DNA of 64,000 nucleotides from Rhizophagus irregularis (taxonomy: Eukaryota > Glomeromycota > Glomeromycetes > Glomerales > Glomeraceae), in NCBI RefSeq assembly GCF_026210795.1, contig NC_089452.1:1054001-1118000 (forward strand), read 5' to 3'. The first letter of the stretch is position 1. Each line of letters begins with the position of its first letter. A program made the translations under genes and the position numbers. The notes beneath the pieces are model-generated. The model was given only the letters and a program-made list of their open reading frames with translations, was not told where the DNA came from and made no database searches. Shown here piece by piece: positions 1 to 10,732 of this stretch.

Positions 1-794
1 TGCCAGTAATACCCGAATATTGATTTACTGAATTCTGGAGATCGCAGATCTAGTTTATTATACCCTTAATCAAACCATGACCGTCCAAAACCAAACCTTT
101 TTTCATTGGACAGATCACATGACAAAAAATTTAATTTTGGCCAGAATTATGACTAATTTTGGCTAATATTTTAATTGTTACTAAAATCTTTAAATATTAT
201 TTTTAATATTATTTGATTTTACATTAATTTTTATCATTTAATTTATTAAATATTTACTTTTTTTTAATATTCCAACATTATATTTATATTTTATTTTAGT
301 TTCATATTAGAACTTTTGAACAGTTTTAAACTATGTCCAAAACTAGTTTTGGACAGTCCAAAATTGTAAACCAATTGGACAAGTCCAAAACCCAATACTT
401 CCCTAATAAAGGCCGGCCAAAGACCAACCCTAGAGTATGATTCTCGTCAAAAAAGTTGAAAGAAGGTGGAAGGAAGATATTTTTATTATAATTTTTGTTA
501 TTATCATTATCACTTACATTTTCATTGATAAAGTTTTTTTTTTTTAAGTAATGGTTACAGTAGTTGTTAATAATCAAACAATCAACCATGTCATTTGTTT
601 GAGCATCTATGTGATCCAAATTTGCATCATTCTCCGTATTATATGGGATAAAACAGAACGTAAAATGGAGATCACATTTATTGCTAATTTTTGTTCACAT
701 GAATGAGATCAGCCAAGTGATCTAATAAAAGGCTCTCCATTTCACCCACCGAAAAAATTCATAACTCTACTGAAAGAAAAAAGGCTTATTCGCC
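1..794. other. Intergenic, AT-rich, with TCCAAAAC repeats
   Basis: No gene is visible. The stretch is A+T-rich and contains several scattered copies of the short motif TCCAAAA/TTTTGGA. One copy lies near base 85, and four or more lie at 330-390, including a palindromic pair around 340-360. They look like the remains of a small inverted-repeat element, but no clean termini or target duplication could be defined. The last 100 bases are the presumed promoter and 5' leader of the secreted protein gene that follows; no convincing TATA box is seen. Confidence 0.4.
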
Positions 795-1250
795 ATGAAG
801 TCTTCCGTTTCTTTTACCATAATCGTCGCAATCATTTTTATCCAAGCCTTAACGCCGTTCACTGAAGGTAAATTTTGAATAGTCATGACAAAATAATTAA
901 TAATCATCTGTTTTAATAACTTTCTATTGAAATAAGTGTATGCGGACCATACCGTATGGATACATAACAAGGTAACTGCTGGTACATGGACTAATGCTGC
1001 AACCGTCTTAGAAAATAAAAAAGGGGACTTTGATTGGCATGGTGATGCTGGTGCAATTGACATAGAGGGCGATTGGGCTCACAGAGGTTATAGCTTGAAT
1101 GTTCCTGATAATGTGAAATCATATTGGCTTGCTTTTAGAGTTGCTGCGTCTACTGAAGATGATAAATGGCGCGGCCCATTCAATAATGATGGGGATAAAT
1201 GTTGGCACTTTCATGGTACTATAGATTCTTGGAATGTATTCGAATGTTAA
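795..1250 (+). CDS. Small secreted protein (two exons), candidate effector
   Basis: The exons are 795-867 and 937-1250, separated by a 69-base GT-AG phase-1 intron, and give a 128-residue protein. The ATG at 795 opens a clear signal peptide: Lys2, then a hydrophobic run of about 17 residues (FTIIVAIIFIQAL), with likely cleavage after the VYA around residue 27. Without this first exon the second exon has only a GTG start, so the intron is needed. The mature part of about 100 residues is rich in Trp, Asp, Gly and His, has only two Cys (one in DGDKCWHF, one at the C-terminus), and shows no membrane segment. I do not recognise the family. A beta-sandwich-like secreted protein is possible from the alternating hydrophobic pattern, but this is a guess. 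Small secreted proteins of this kind are treated as candidate symbiosis effectors in mycorrhizal fungi. Confidence 0.8.
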
Positions 1251-2563
1251 ACCAATTTTATCCACAGAGCAGCAAAAATGTTACACGATTTCTTTTTTTC
1301 AATAATTCATTTTTAACGGATCCTGATCATCAGAATTTTAAGTTCTACTAAGTTAATTTTATATATATACAATATATTGTAATCTTAACCTGTGTGACTA
1401 TTATCTATTTTACTATAGTTTTCGCTCTACTTTTAGCTTTCACAACTTTCTATAAACTATTTTCTTTCTATTACTTTTACTTTTAATGAAATTTTATTAA
1501 CCTATTAATATTAATTATATAACAACAAATCTATTTGCAATTGACATTAAATTAACAATGTCTCTCATAACATTAAACTATTTAAATTCTAAACTATATG
1601 TTTTCATTTATTTCTCGCAATACAAAACCTTTTATTAGGCTCGTGTTAATTATGGTTTTTTTTATGAAGAGATTTTCTCAGACATCCGTGCAGATGGAAT
1701 CAGCCTTGACGCATAAACGCAAGGCTGATGAAATCGATAATGGTCAGGATGTAAATTATGGCAAGTGCTTGACATAGTGTTCCAATCCGTTTACCGTTAA
1801 CCATTTTTTTTTTGTATTATACGAATAACCAAGATCCCATCGCTTCAACTGTGATATATGTGGTTATAGTATTCAGCTATTCTACAGATTAATCATATAA
1901 AAATAATTATTACATAATAATTATGATGGAATTATTTCGTGATCAGATAACACATTCAATAATATGATCAACTAATTCGAATAATTGCCATTTACGAAAT
2001 ATTTCTATTATTCTTGTATAATCATATGTATATTGAATTTCAATTATTCAATGTCGCCAGTAAATTAACTAAATATAATAAAATATTTATAATTTATTAA
2101 TTCGAAAGTATTTTGAGTGAAAAAAATTAATAATAGTATGGATGCATAAAAAATAAATACTTTATGGTCAAATTGACATATTCATCGTCGCACTGGAGCC
2201 TGGAGGGGTGGTTCACTATATAACAGTTTTAATCCTATCGATTACAAAAATTATTATCGCATTATCATTATGACACGTGTCTTAATCTTTTTTCGTTCAT
2301 CTGGATCATTAGTGTAGTTAAACTAGGGTGGCGTCAGGAATCAAGTTGACACGCCCTTTAATATTTTTTCAGTTAATATGTTATTTATTGTGAGTTGTGT
2401 ATTTATGGTTTTGTTTTGTAATAATGTAGAATATATTAAGAAAAAGAATCTGTTTATGGATTTTTTTCGCTTTATTATCAATTCTCTCATCCACTTTTAA
2501 GTATCTACATTTTATATTAAATTTGTCAGCAACATTTCCCTTTCCAACAAATTCATTAACATT
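1251..2563. other. Intergenic, AT-rich
   Basis: There is no supported gene apart from a doubtful 37-codon reading frame at 1,664-1,777. The rest is A+T-rich with short TAATTATTA-type runs. Around 2,200-2,350 the composition becomes locally more G+C-rich (motifs such as GGAGGGGTGG), which may be an old repeat fragment. No RNA gene was seen. Confidence 0.4.
1664..1777 (+). other. Short 37-codon reading frame, possible exon remnant
   Basis: This ATG-to-TAG frame has ordinary amino-acid composition (charged, with a MESALTHKRKADEIDN core) in a setting where random frames are Lys/Asn/Ile/Phe-rich. It has no recognisable domain and no obvious partner exon. It may be a leftover exon of a decayed gene or chance. 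The core also forms a small inverted repeat (CAGCCTTG and CAAGGCTG), which could explain its more balanced composition. Confidence 0.2.
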
Positions 2564-4106
2564 CCCTATAAGAAATATGTATACGGAAAGGATACGTTTT
2601 GTATACATTTTATGTACGTTTCTATAGATTCCGCATACAAATTCCGTATATTTAATAAGCAATTCATTTTTGAACATTTTTTAAAAAAACTAATGTATAC
2701 GAAATGTATACGGAAAAAATTAATCATACGGAATGTATACGGAATTTTTAAACTTAATATTTTTAGAAAATAATTTTACAAAAATCTCGTATCATAACAC
2801 GAGATCACGTGATTGTTTATTGTTTTGTTATGATACGTTTTTTGTTTTTTATATAAACCCTTACTTTGATGAGTTTGATCTTCCGATCTTCTTTTCTGTC
2901 TTTCCCTTCCTTCTCTTTTCTCTTGTCTTATTTTTGTTATTTTTTCTAAATTTTTCTTCTTTTTTCGTTACCCCCCTTTTAAAAAAAAATTTTTTTTTTC
3001 GTACTTCACTTTAAAAATTTTTTTTTCGTCACTCCCTTAAAAAAAAAATTTTTTTTTGATTTTATTCTTTATTCCCACTATTCCCACTCTTCTTTTTTGT
3101 AAAAAAAATTTTCTTCTTTCTATTTCTATTTCCTCTTTATAAAAAATTTTTTATTTTTCTAACTTTGACGTCCTCCCTTTAAAAAAAAATTTTTTTTAAC
3201 TTTCCTACTTCGTTACCCTCTTTTTAAAAAAATATTTTTTTTTGATTTATTCTTTATTCCCCTTTCTTTTTTATTTATATATATCCCTTTTTTTATTTCA
3301 TAGGCCAGCAGATTTTTTTTTGTGAGAAGATTCAGTTTCTTTTTTCTTTTTTGTAGATCAGTTTGGGAGTCCTTTCCTTTTTGTAGGATTGTTAGGATTT
3401 TTTTCTTTTTTAGGTCAGTTCAAATTTTCTTTTTTTTTTTTGTAAGTTGGGTTCAGATTCTTTTCTTTTTGTAGGTTGTTTCAGTTTTGTTGCTTCAGAG
3501 TGTAGGTCAGTTTTGGATTTATTTTGTTGTTTTGGTTTCTTTTTCATCAGTTGCTTCATAATTCTTTCATTTATGTAGGTCAGACATTCTGAAGTTCTCT
3601 TTCTTTTTTTGTAGGAATGCTGACCTTTGGTGACTTGGACGATTGCAGATACTATATGAAGGGGGGTTTTGTTTCCAATTAAGTTAGACGTTCTTATGTT
3701 TCTTTTTTTTGTTTTTTTTTAGGTTGTTTGACTCCAAATGAACCTGAACTTATAGATAATTTTGATTGCAATAGGTGGTTTTAATGAGGAGGGAATTTTC
3801 ATAATGTATTTGTATTTTGTTTATTTTTTATTTTTAATAAAGTAAAATTAGATTTATGTAAATATAATTATAGTAAACTGTAATACAAATAGTAAATTCA
3901 GTGACCAAATCGTATAAATTTCGTGATAAAATCAGTGATCAAATCATGTAAATTCCATATGAATTCCGTGCAAATTCCGTATCCAAACCATATTTTTAGT
4001 GATACGGAATTGTGCATTTTTCCGTATCCTATTATGATACGTTATTTCTAAGGAAAAAAATCGTATAAAAACTTTATAAAAAACGTATCCCAATTTTTTT
4101 ATAGGG
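2564..4106. mobile_element. Non-autonomous DNA element with CCCTATAA termini
   Basis: This 1,543-base element starts CCCTATAAGAAAT and ends with the complement of CCCTATAAAAAAATTGGG. It is flanked by the 3-base direct repeat ATT (2,561-2,563 and 4,107-4,109). Both sub-terminal zones carry many copies of ATACGGAA/TTCCGTAT and GATACG. The centre (about 2,870-3,730) is almost pure pyrimidine on the plus strand. I see no transposase. The poly-Phe frames in the centre are low-complexity artefacts. A second, 180-base element at 23,275 shares the termini and the 3-base duplication, which supports a real family. The superfamily is not certain; 3-base duplications fit CACTA- or Harbinger-type elements. 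Confidence 0.6.
3340..3730 (+). repeat. Array of splice-acceptor-like T-rich units
   Basis: Within the CCCTATAA element, units of roughly 25-70 bases each end in TTTCTTTTTGTAG followed by GTCAG, GATCAG or GTTG. About eight such TTTTTGTAG(G) ends are visible between 3,350 and 3,725. Each has the polypyrimidine tract plus AG layout of a 3' splice site. The units are degenerate and no open frame follows them. Confidence 0.5.
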
Positions 4107-5770
4107 ATTAAGTTTGATACTTTAAATAAATCATCAACTTGTCTTATAACGTAACCAATGAGAAAAAGAGATTGAACTAATCGTCAAATGATCACCTGTA
4201 CTAGATGTAATCTAATTTATTTTTTTATTTTTTTAATTTTTAAAAAAAGATTTAATGATTATTTTCTTTGGGTATTCTTTTTTTTTTACATAAATAATAA
4301 ATAAATAATTATCTCCAAAATATCATCATGAGGAGGTTCCTCATTGAGAGAAAATTTCCTGTAAACCTAACTACATCACAGATGTAAAATCGGGAATCCA
4401 TTTTGACCTTTGCCTTCGCGGCTTCGCCCCTCCACGAATAGACCTTCTTTCATTAGGACAATATCATAGTCTTCTATTAAAAGTATCATTCCGTCTATGA
4501 CAGTATTTACAGACGACATTTGAGTAAAAATGAAAGATCAATACGGGGAGGATAGTAATTATTGTGAAAGTATTAGACAGGATTTTTGCTACCTTTTGTT
4601 AATACTACGGATAGAACTGGTTATGCCAAAATAGTTCGCGGTTTGTATTATGCAGGATGATCTTACGGGTGAGATTAGGTGTCAACTTTGGAATGTTTGT
4701 TTTATTACTTTAATTTAGAGTAATTGCTACACCTCTGTTTCTGTCATTATGCTAAAAATAAAAATAAAAATAAAATATATTAAACCTTTCCCGGTTAATA
4801 TTTCTCAAATAAACTAAATTTCTGGCAATGAAATAGATCTCACCACTGCGCATCTCAAGATAATGATACTTAGTGTTATGGAGAGTAGCCCCAATGTTTA
4901 TAAGCACGCTCACGATAATTTTATTTTTATTTGCAATTTGTTTAGAAATTTAAGTTTAATGTCTCCAAATCCATACTTCAAAAATTTACTGGTATTAAAG
5001 TATTCATATTGCTTGTAAATTGTAATAGCAACTGAACACCTAAAATATTATCATAAAAATCATTTATTGAATATGTATCATCATGTGGCAACTTAGATTA
5101 TTACTTTATGATCCCTTTTCTAATTGAAATTGATATATTATTTTTTATTGTAGACAAAATGGTTGATAGTGAATTAAGGATGAATAATCAATATGCTCTA
5201 CAAATATTATAATTTCATACATTTTTATAAGATCGTTAAGGAAAAATTTACTCCCAGGCTCCTGCGGAACATGGGATCAACCAATCAAATTTAATTTACT
5301 CAATATTATAGGTATTCAGCACGAAGTGCCTAATGGTTAATTATTACAAAATAGGATAATTAATAAACAGTATAATTATTATTCATCTGATAGATAATTT
5401 TTATGTTGTTTAAATTTTGGAAAATTCCAACTAGAAATTTACTGTATACAGTAATTTATTGAATTTTTTTGTCTTTTAAAAAGGAATTAATACAATTATC
5501 ATTCAATTAAATCACAGGAAAATCAAAATTTACATAAATTATTATATGGTCTTATTTTTGTTATTAAAAAAGTTAAATCAAATCCTTCGGAGATATTTTT
5601 TCCGATTCATTGATCTACTAGACTATTACTGCACTAGTAGTTAATCTTGTAGTACATTATGATATCATCAACTATCACGCATTTTGACTGTGTAAGTTTC
5701 TGCTCTTTATACTAATAAAATCTGTATTTTAAGTTTTTAACAACAAAATGATATCACAATTATGTAATTG
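4107..5770. other. Intergenic with a retroposon-type tail
   Basis: No gene is supported. At 4,638-4,778 there is a sequence starting GCGGTTTGTATTA and ending in a (TAAAAA)n tail. It is homologous to 8,229-8,374 on the other side of F-box gene 1. About 4,380-4,640 is locally more G+C-rich than its surroundings and may be the decayed body of the same retroposon. The last 200 bases are upstream DNA shared with the other F-box genes. Confidence 0.4.
4638..4778 (+). repeat. Retroposon 3' end with (TAAAAA)n tail, copy 1
   Basis: The copy begins GCGGTTTGTATTA, passes through a diverged middle, and ends with TTCTGTCATTATGC plus four or so TAAAAA units. The copy at 8,229-8,374 has the same beginning, the same end and the same orientation. 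A simple A-rich tandem tail is typical of LINE or SINE 3' ends. No reverse transcriptase is readable next to it, so this is a truncated or non-autonomous copy. Confidence 0.5.
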
Positions 5771-5815
5771 TGCAACATAAACAAATACAAATATTTACGT
5801 CGTTTGGCGGAAATA
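5771..5815 (+). promoter_or_regulatory. Shared promoter block of F-box gene 1
   Basis: TGCAACATAAACAAATACAA is followed by ATATTTA and GGCGGAAA, 84 bases before the ATG. The same order of motifs (TGCAAC, AATATTTA, GGCG, then a poly-T/poly-A stretch up to the start codon) precedes the F-box genes at 27,621 and 40,977. About 110 bases further upstream, TGATATCATCAA is also shared with the 27,621 gene, and TTCCGATTCATTGATCT is shared with the 40,977 gene. A regulatory role is inferred from conservation only. Confidence 0.5.
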
Positions 5816-5854
5816 ATTAAAAAATTTCTTTTTTTTTAAAAATAACCAAAAAAA

Positions 5855-7261
5855 ATGTCCAATTTAAATAGGGATATTCTTTATTTGGTATTCGAACAAA
5901 TACAAGATGATGATAAAAAAACTCTTTTTTCATGTCTTTTAGTTAATAAAACTTGGTGTGAAATAATTATTCCAATGTTATGGAGAAATCCTTGGGAACA
6001 CTTAAATAGTGAGAACGGAATGATATTATTAAATGTAATCAATTCACATTTATCAGATGTAACAAAAAACAAAATAAGGGAACATATGATATTCACCGAT
6101 TTTGATCAAAAGCCTTTATTTAATTATATTAGTTACTGTAAACATTTAAATTTAGATGAAATCCAGAGAATAATTGACGAAAATGTCAACGAAAAATCTG
6201 AAATATCAAATATTCAAAATGAAATATTTAATATTTTTATTAATGAAAATATGAAATATAGTCACCTTTATGTATATCAAAATTTTGATAGTCAAATAAA
6301 TTTTATTAATGGAGCTGAACGTTGCTTCTCTGAAATCGAATTTCTTAGTTGTAATACTGATGTAAATGATAATATTATAACAATATTAACAGAAACATGT
6401 AAGTCAATTAGAAAATTAGAACTTTTTATTAATTTAAAAAATAATAATTATGGAATTATTAAGTTGATTGAAGAACAAAAAAAGTTATCTGATATTAGTT
6501 TAACTCGTACTCACTTTGATGATATTTCATTTTATGAAATTTTAGAGAATTCATTAACTAAACATGCAAGTACCATACAATTTTGTAAGTTTACCAGATC
6601 CCCAACAAAACTTCTTTCATCTTGTATAAATTTAAAAAAATTAGAATTAGGTAGTAAAATACGTAGTATCTCCACTTCATGGTATTGTCTAAAAGATTTA
6701 TCTTTTCCTTATTTACAAATTTTAAGATCTAGTAGTGTTCCAGTTGATGTCATGACAAGTTTAATAATAAATACAAAAGGATTTCTTGTTGAAATTAAAA
6801 TAGATTGTATATGGTATGATGAAACTAGGAGTAAAATACTTATTCAAGCTATTTATCAAAATTGCCCAAATATTAAGTATCTCAAATTAAAGATTGGAAA
6901 TTGTAGCATCTTAGAATTAGAACCATTGTTAATTAGTTGTAAGTATTTAAAAGTATTATATCTACTTATTGGTGAAGGTCAATTTGATTGGAATAAGTTA
7001 TTTGAAATATTTACTAAATCATCATCATCTAGTTTATATAAGTTTAAATTTAATATTAATGGGCAACCTAAATTAGAATCCTATAAATTATTTTTTGATA
7101 ATTGGAAGGGAAGACATCCTATGTTTTTACAAATCTTTTCCAATGTAATTATTGATTTTAATTTTAATATAATAGAAAGATATAAAAAAGAAGGAATAAT
7201 TAAAAAATTTGACAGTTGTTATTGGTGGGACCAAGGAACTAAAGATTTTGAATTTAATTAA
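5855..7261 (+). CDS. F-box / leucine-rich-repeat-like protein 1
   Basis: A single-exon gene of 468 residues. Residues 3-45 form an F-box (LNRDILYLVFEQIQ, then SCLLVNKTWCEIIIPMLWRNPW), the segment that binds Skp1 in SCF ubiquitin ligases. The rest consists of irregular leucine-rich repeats of about 25 residues (for example CPNIKYLKLKIGNCSILELE and CKYLKVLYLLIGEG), which would capture the substrate. A family-specific C-terminal module follows: a FFDNWKGRHPMFLQIF motif and an IIERYKKEGIIKKFD helix. The start follows a poly-T/poly-A leader shared with its paralogues. Five close paralogues lie in this window; this one groups with those at 27,621 and 40,977 (same MSNLN start and C-terminus). The substrate is unknown. 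F-box families of this type are strongly expanded in Glomeromycotina. Confidence 0.9.
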   Translation: MSNLNRDILYLVFEQIQDDDKKTLFSCLLVNKTWCEIIIPMLWRNPWEHLNSENGMILLNVINSHLSDVTKNKIREHMIFTDFDQKPLFNYISYCKHLNLDEIQRIIDENVNEKSEISNIQNEIFNIFINENMKYSHLYVYQNFDSQINFINGAERCFSEIEFLSCNTDVNDNIITILTETCKSIRKLELFINLKNNNYGIIKLIEEQKKLSDISLTRTHFDDISFYEILENSLTKHASTIQFCKFTRSPTKLLSSCINLKKLELGSKIRSISTSWYCLKDLSFPYLQILRSSSVPVDVMTSLIINTKGFLVEIKIDCIWYDETRSKILIQAIYQNCPNIKYLKLKIGNCSILELEPLLISCKYLKVLYLLIGEGQFDWNKLFEIFTKSSSSSLYKFKFNINGQPKLESYKLFFDNWKGRHPMFLQIFSNVIIDFNFNIIERYKKEGIIKKFDSCYWWDQGTKDFEFN

Positions 7262-9805
7262 GAAATCCTTTCTTCTTTCTTAAATCTTTGATTGTGAAAT
7301 TTTACGGGTTGATGATATAATTACTGTAACTTTAGAGTAAATGTAGTAAATGTAATAAAATTTTATATTTTTATATATATTGAAATTTATAGTGCTGTCA
7401 ACATAATTTTTTAAGTACCTTTATTTTTTAGTTTGTAAGTGAACTTACATTTTCACTTTTTGATACCTTAATTTAGTTTTATAAATTTATTTGTTATTTT
7501 ATATACTATGCGGCATTTCTCTTAAAAATATGCGAATCCTTTATATATCAACTTAGTAACTTATTTACCTTGTGAATAACTTGTTGGTTGAAATTTTATT
7601 AGCTTTTATAATCAAACAAAGATTTTTTTTTGTGTTAAAATGATCGTTTACTCTTTAATTCTCAACGTTAAGAACTAAGATTAATTAAACTTATGAAGTT
7701 TTAAGTAATCTTAAATAATCTAGATATTTTTCGTTCTAGAATTTAGTATTTATTCATTTTTATTAAGGAAAGGTGTACGATTTTAATGTATCAAGGAGAC
7801 ATAATTATTTAAGAAAATAATAATTTTATATTTTCATATCAAACTCTATTGTAGCATAAAATTCATTTAAATATTATAAAAAAAAAGACTTATCACATGA
7901 GCGTGAAAATTGCTTCGTATATATTATTTACAACACGATCGCGGGACAATTGGGCGCTCTCCATGTAGCACTCCTATTTCACAACCCTCCCTCCAGGAAC
8001 TAGCTTCGCTTACTTTACATACTCAACGTGATGATCATTTTACGCCTTTATGGATGGTATACATAACGTCAATTATTTACATGCGGGAGGATGGACCACT
8101 TATATTAATGCTTATGAAAATATAGATCATTTTTATAGAAAACAATCTTTTTTTTAAGTTTAGATTCTTTTATTTTTTCTTTAATAATAATTTACGTAAT
8201 GTATAGAACAGGTCATGCCTCTAGTTCTCGGTTTGTATTAGGCGGGGCCTCATGAGTGGAATAGGTTACAACCTTTTAAATGTTTAGTTTAGTTTATTTT
8301 ATGGTAGCAACTACATGTTTTTGTTGCACTTATGTTCTGTCTTTATGTTAAAAATAAAAATAAAAATAAAAATATATTATATCATTTTTTTTTAATTTTA
8401 AAGAGACGCGTATTTAATTTTATTATCTGATTTTAATTAAAAAGTGTATATGTACTACTTTACATTAACTTATAACTACTTAATTAAATATTAAAACAAC
8501 CCAATTATGTACCATATGTTTTTTTATTATAACATATTTTAATGCTAAAGACAACTTGTCGCTCGATGTGTTAAAAGATTTAACGGTCTATCATGGCAAG
8601 ATAGTTTTAATTTAATGTTGAATCACATATCATTGGTCTGTCATACCATAAGGACATCTTAAATGTGGTTTCTATAACTACAGGAAAATGATTGAGCGGT
8701 CATGTTCTTTAGCTTAACTGGCCGGTTAAGGTTTGTAGGACTAAAATAATGTTTGTACGAAAAGTTATCAAGCAAAGTTAATTTGCTGATTTGAATCCGA
8801 TTTACATTTGAAGCGGTATCGTACAGAATGTTGTACTTTCATGAATCGTTATTTACAAAATTTTAAGCTGTTTTTGAATCACTCACGTAACCAACTTTTA
8901 AATAAAATTGTTATCTTTTCTCATACTATGACGCAATAAATATCACTTGCAATCTGTCCTGAATTAGCTAATCATATATTAACAAAAATTAATTTAGATA
9001 CTATTCTTTTGTTATCATATGTTTAAAGTAAATACCAAAGATTTAGCAACACTTGCGGTAAGACTTTTTGTGAGTGGCCATAGCGACGTTATATTTTTAA
9101 GATCTAGAAATTAGAACTGACAACCCTTAGCTGAAAATCGCGATTTCACAGATTATTTTGCATCCCATTTCACATTTTCACGTATTTTTGAACGTAATGA
9201 TTCATAATCATTCCAAAAAATGTAGGATTTCATCTACAAATCTCCTGAAAATGATGTTGAACATGTCACCATATTGTAAAACGATCAAAAAGAACTCGGA
9301 TGCTAGTAAAATATGATACATATTAACGTAAAAGAATGACCACATCCGATAAAAGTGTTCATCGTTCTGACACTTTTGGTATGACCCGCCGTTCTAACCA
9401 AAAGTTTGGATAAAATCCGGGATAAAATTTGGATAAATCTGGGATAAAACTCGAATTTATTCATTTCCTTCAGATTTATCGACACCATAATCACGCACGG
9501 TTATTTAACGATATGTACAAAATATTTGTTTTAAAACAGTCTTTAACCAAATAAATAATTTCAATAATTAAGAAATAAATTGTTTTAGTACAGTATTATT
9601 CTTGATAAATTATTTTTGTATCATTTAATTGGTTCGTACAATTACAAATCGACGTCGATTACGTAGATATAACACCATAAAAATGTATAAAAAAAAAATT
9701 TGTCGTTCCTTATTTATTTATTATATGAATGATTTATATATTAATACAAGCACGGCTCGCCATAGAATTCATCATTATCCGAATTATATTAACTGTGAAA
9801 TTTAC
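7262..9805. other. Intergenic with retroposon tail and short repeats
   Basis: No gene is supported. The first 130 bases are the 3' flank of F-box gene 1 (AAATGTAGTAAATGTAATAAAA, like that of its paralogues). A retroposon-type 3' end lies at 8,229-8,374. At 9,405-9,455 there are three or four imperfect copies of a GGATAAAATCCGGGATAAAA-type unit of about 20 bases. The open frames at 7,910 and 9,303 have no coding signature. Confidence 0.4.
8229..8374 (+). repeat. Retroposon 3' end with (TAAAAA)n tail, copy 2
   Basis: This is the second copy of the sequence at 4,638-4,778, in the same orientation. It has the shared start CGGTTTGTATTA and the shared end TTCTGTC..TATGTTAAAAATAAAAA. The two copies bracket F-box gene 1. 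Either two independent insertions or a duplication with later divergence could explain this. Confidence 0.5.
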
Positions 9806-9968
9806 TGTCAGCCGAAATTATTGTAAATTCTGGCGAATAAATTAAAGTGTCGATATTATGGATTTATGGAAATAAATTGAGCCGGAAATTTTATTTGATT
9901 TGCATTTCAGGCCGGATTTACAATAATGCCTGTTAGTATCCAAAAAAGGCAATAAATTCTGGCTGACA
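9806..9968. mobile_element. Small inverted-repeat (MITE-like) element
   Basis: A 163-base stretch starts TGTCAGCCGAAATTATTG and ends with the complement of TGTCAGCCAGAATTTATTG. Inside it a second inverted pair occurs: ATTATTGTAAATTCTGGC, and the reverse complement of GCCGGATTTACAATAAT. No clear target-site duplication is visible, so the exact ends are uncertain. Confidence 0.4.
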
Positions 9969-10015
9969 CATTCTAAAAAAGGAAAAATCTACGCGATTGT
10001 TTCTACCATGTGATA

Positions 10016-10043
10016 GAATTTTCGTGAAGCTTCCATGAAATTC
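10016..10043 (+). promoter_or_regulatory. Heat-shock element (four perfect alternating units)
   Basis: GAATTTTCGTGAAGCTTC at 10,016-10,033 is a perfect GAAnnTTCnnGAAnnTTC array, and a further GAA and TTC follow by 10,043. A second short site, GAAATTTC, lies at 10,071-10,078. Heat-shock factor trimers bind such alternating nGAAn units. The array sits about 190 bases upstream of the small heat-shock protein start codon and 50 bases before a TATA box. Confidence 0.85.
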
Positions 10044-10085
10044 AAAAAAATTTACTAGAAATTGCTAGCGGAAATTTCTTAAAAA

Positions 10086-10095
10086 TATAAATATA
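10086..10095 (+). promoter_or_regulatory. TATA box of the small heat-shock protein gene
   Basis: TATAAATATA lies about 43 bases downstream of the heat-shock element and about 125 bases before the ATG. This layout is that of a classical inducible heat-shock promoter with a leader of roughly 100 bases. Confidence 0.55.
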
Positions 10096-10218
10096 TCCTG
10101 AATCCCGGCATTTCAAGACACTAATTTTATCAAAAATACAAATAACAATAATTATAAAAAATAACACCAGAAAAAAAAAAATCTTTTAAAACCAAATTTC
10201 AAATTTAAATCGTACAAA

Positions 10219-10732
10219 ATGTCTCTCTACCAAAGCAATGTTAATCATATATTCGATGATTTTATTAAAGATTTGAGCGTAGCCAGACGTGGTGGTACTC
10301 GTTCTGGTCGTGGACATAATACAAATAATACTTTCTTTGTTCCTTTAATAGATGTTCACGAAAACGATAATGAATTTTTCGTCAATGCAGAATTACCAGT
10401 ATGTATCTAACTATTTTTTTTTTTAACCTTTCTTATGTCGTTTTAATTTCGTATATATTAATATTATAATTTTGTAGGGACTGAATAAAGATCAAATTAA
10501 CATTGATGTTCGTGACAACGCTCTTATAATTTCTGGTGAAACCAAAAAAGAACAAAAATATGAAAAAGGAGAAACTATTATTCAAGAACGTTCCTATGGT
10601 TCTTTCACTCGTAGTATTTCATTACCACCAAATGTAAAAGCAGAAGATATCACGGCTAAATTTGAGAATGGACTTCTTGAATTGAAACTTCCAAAGAGTG
10701 CTTCTTCTGGAAAGAAAATTACTATTGAATAA
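10219..10732 (+). CDS. Small heat-shock protein, Hsp20/alpha-crystallin family
   Basis: The exons are 10,219-10,398 and 10,478-10,732, with a phase-0 intron of 79 bases (GTATGT donor, TTGTAG acceptor), and give 144 residues. The protein is an ATP-independent holdase that keeps unfolding proteins soluble. A short Gly/Arg-rich N-terminal arm is followed by an alpha-crystallin domain (about residues 40-135): VPLIDVHENDNEFFVNAELP joins across the splice to GLNKDQINIDV, the family's AELPGL signature. Later marks are ERSYGSFTRSISLPPNV and the strand ENGLLELKLPK. The C-terminal ITI matches the I-X-I/V motif used in oligomer assembly. Length is typical of cytosolic sHSPs. A near-perfect heat-shock element upstream argues for stress-induced expression. 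Confidence 0.95.

Noticed and set aside
2733-3014. 93-residue Phe/Leu-rich frame
   Set aside because: It lies inside the T-rich core of the CCCTATAA element and is explained by base composition.
7910-8125. 71-residue frame
   Set aside because: No coding signature or homologous partner; it lies beside a retroposon tail and is probably part of its decayed body.
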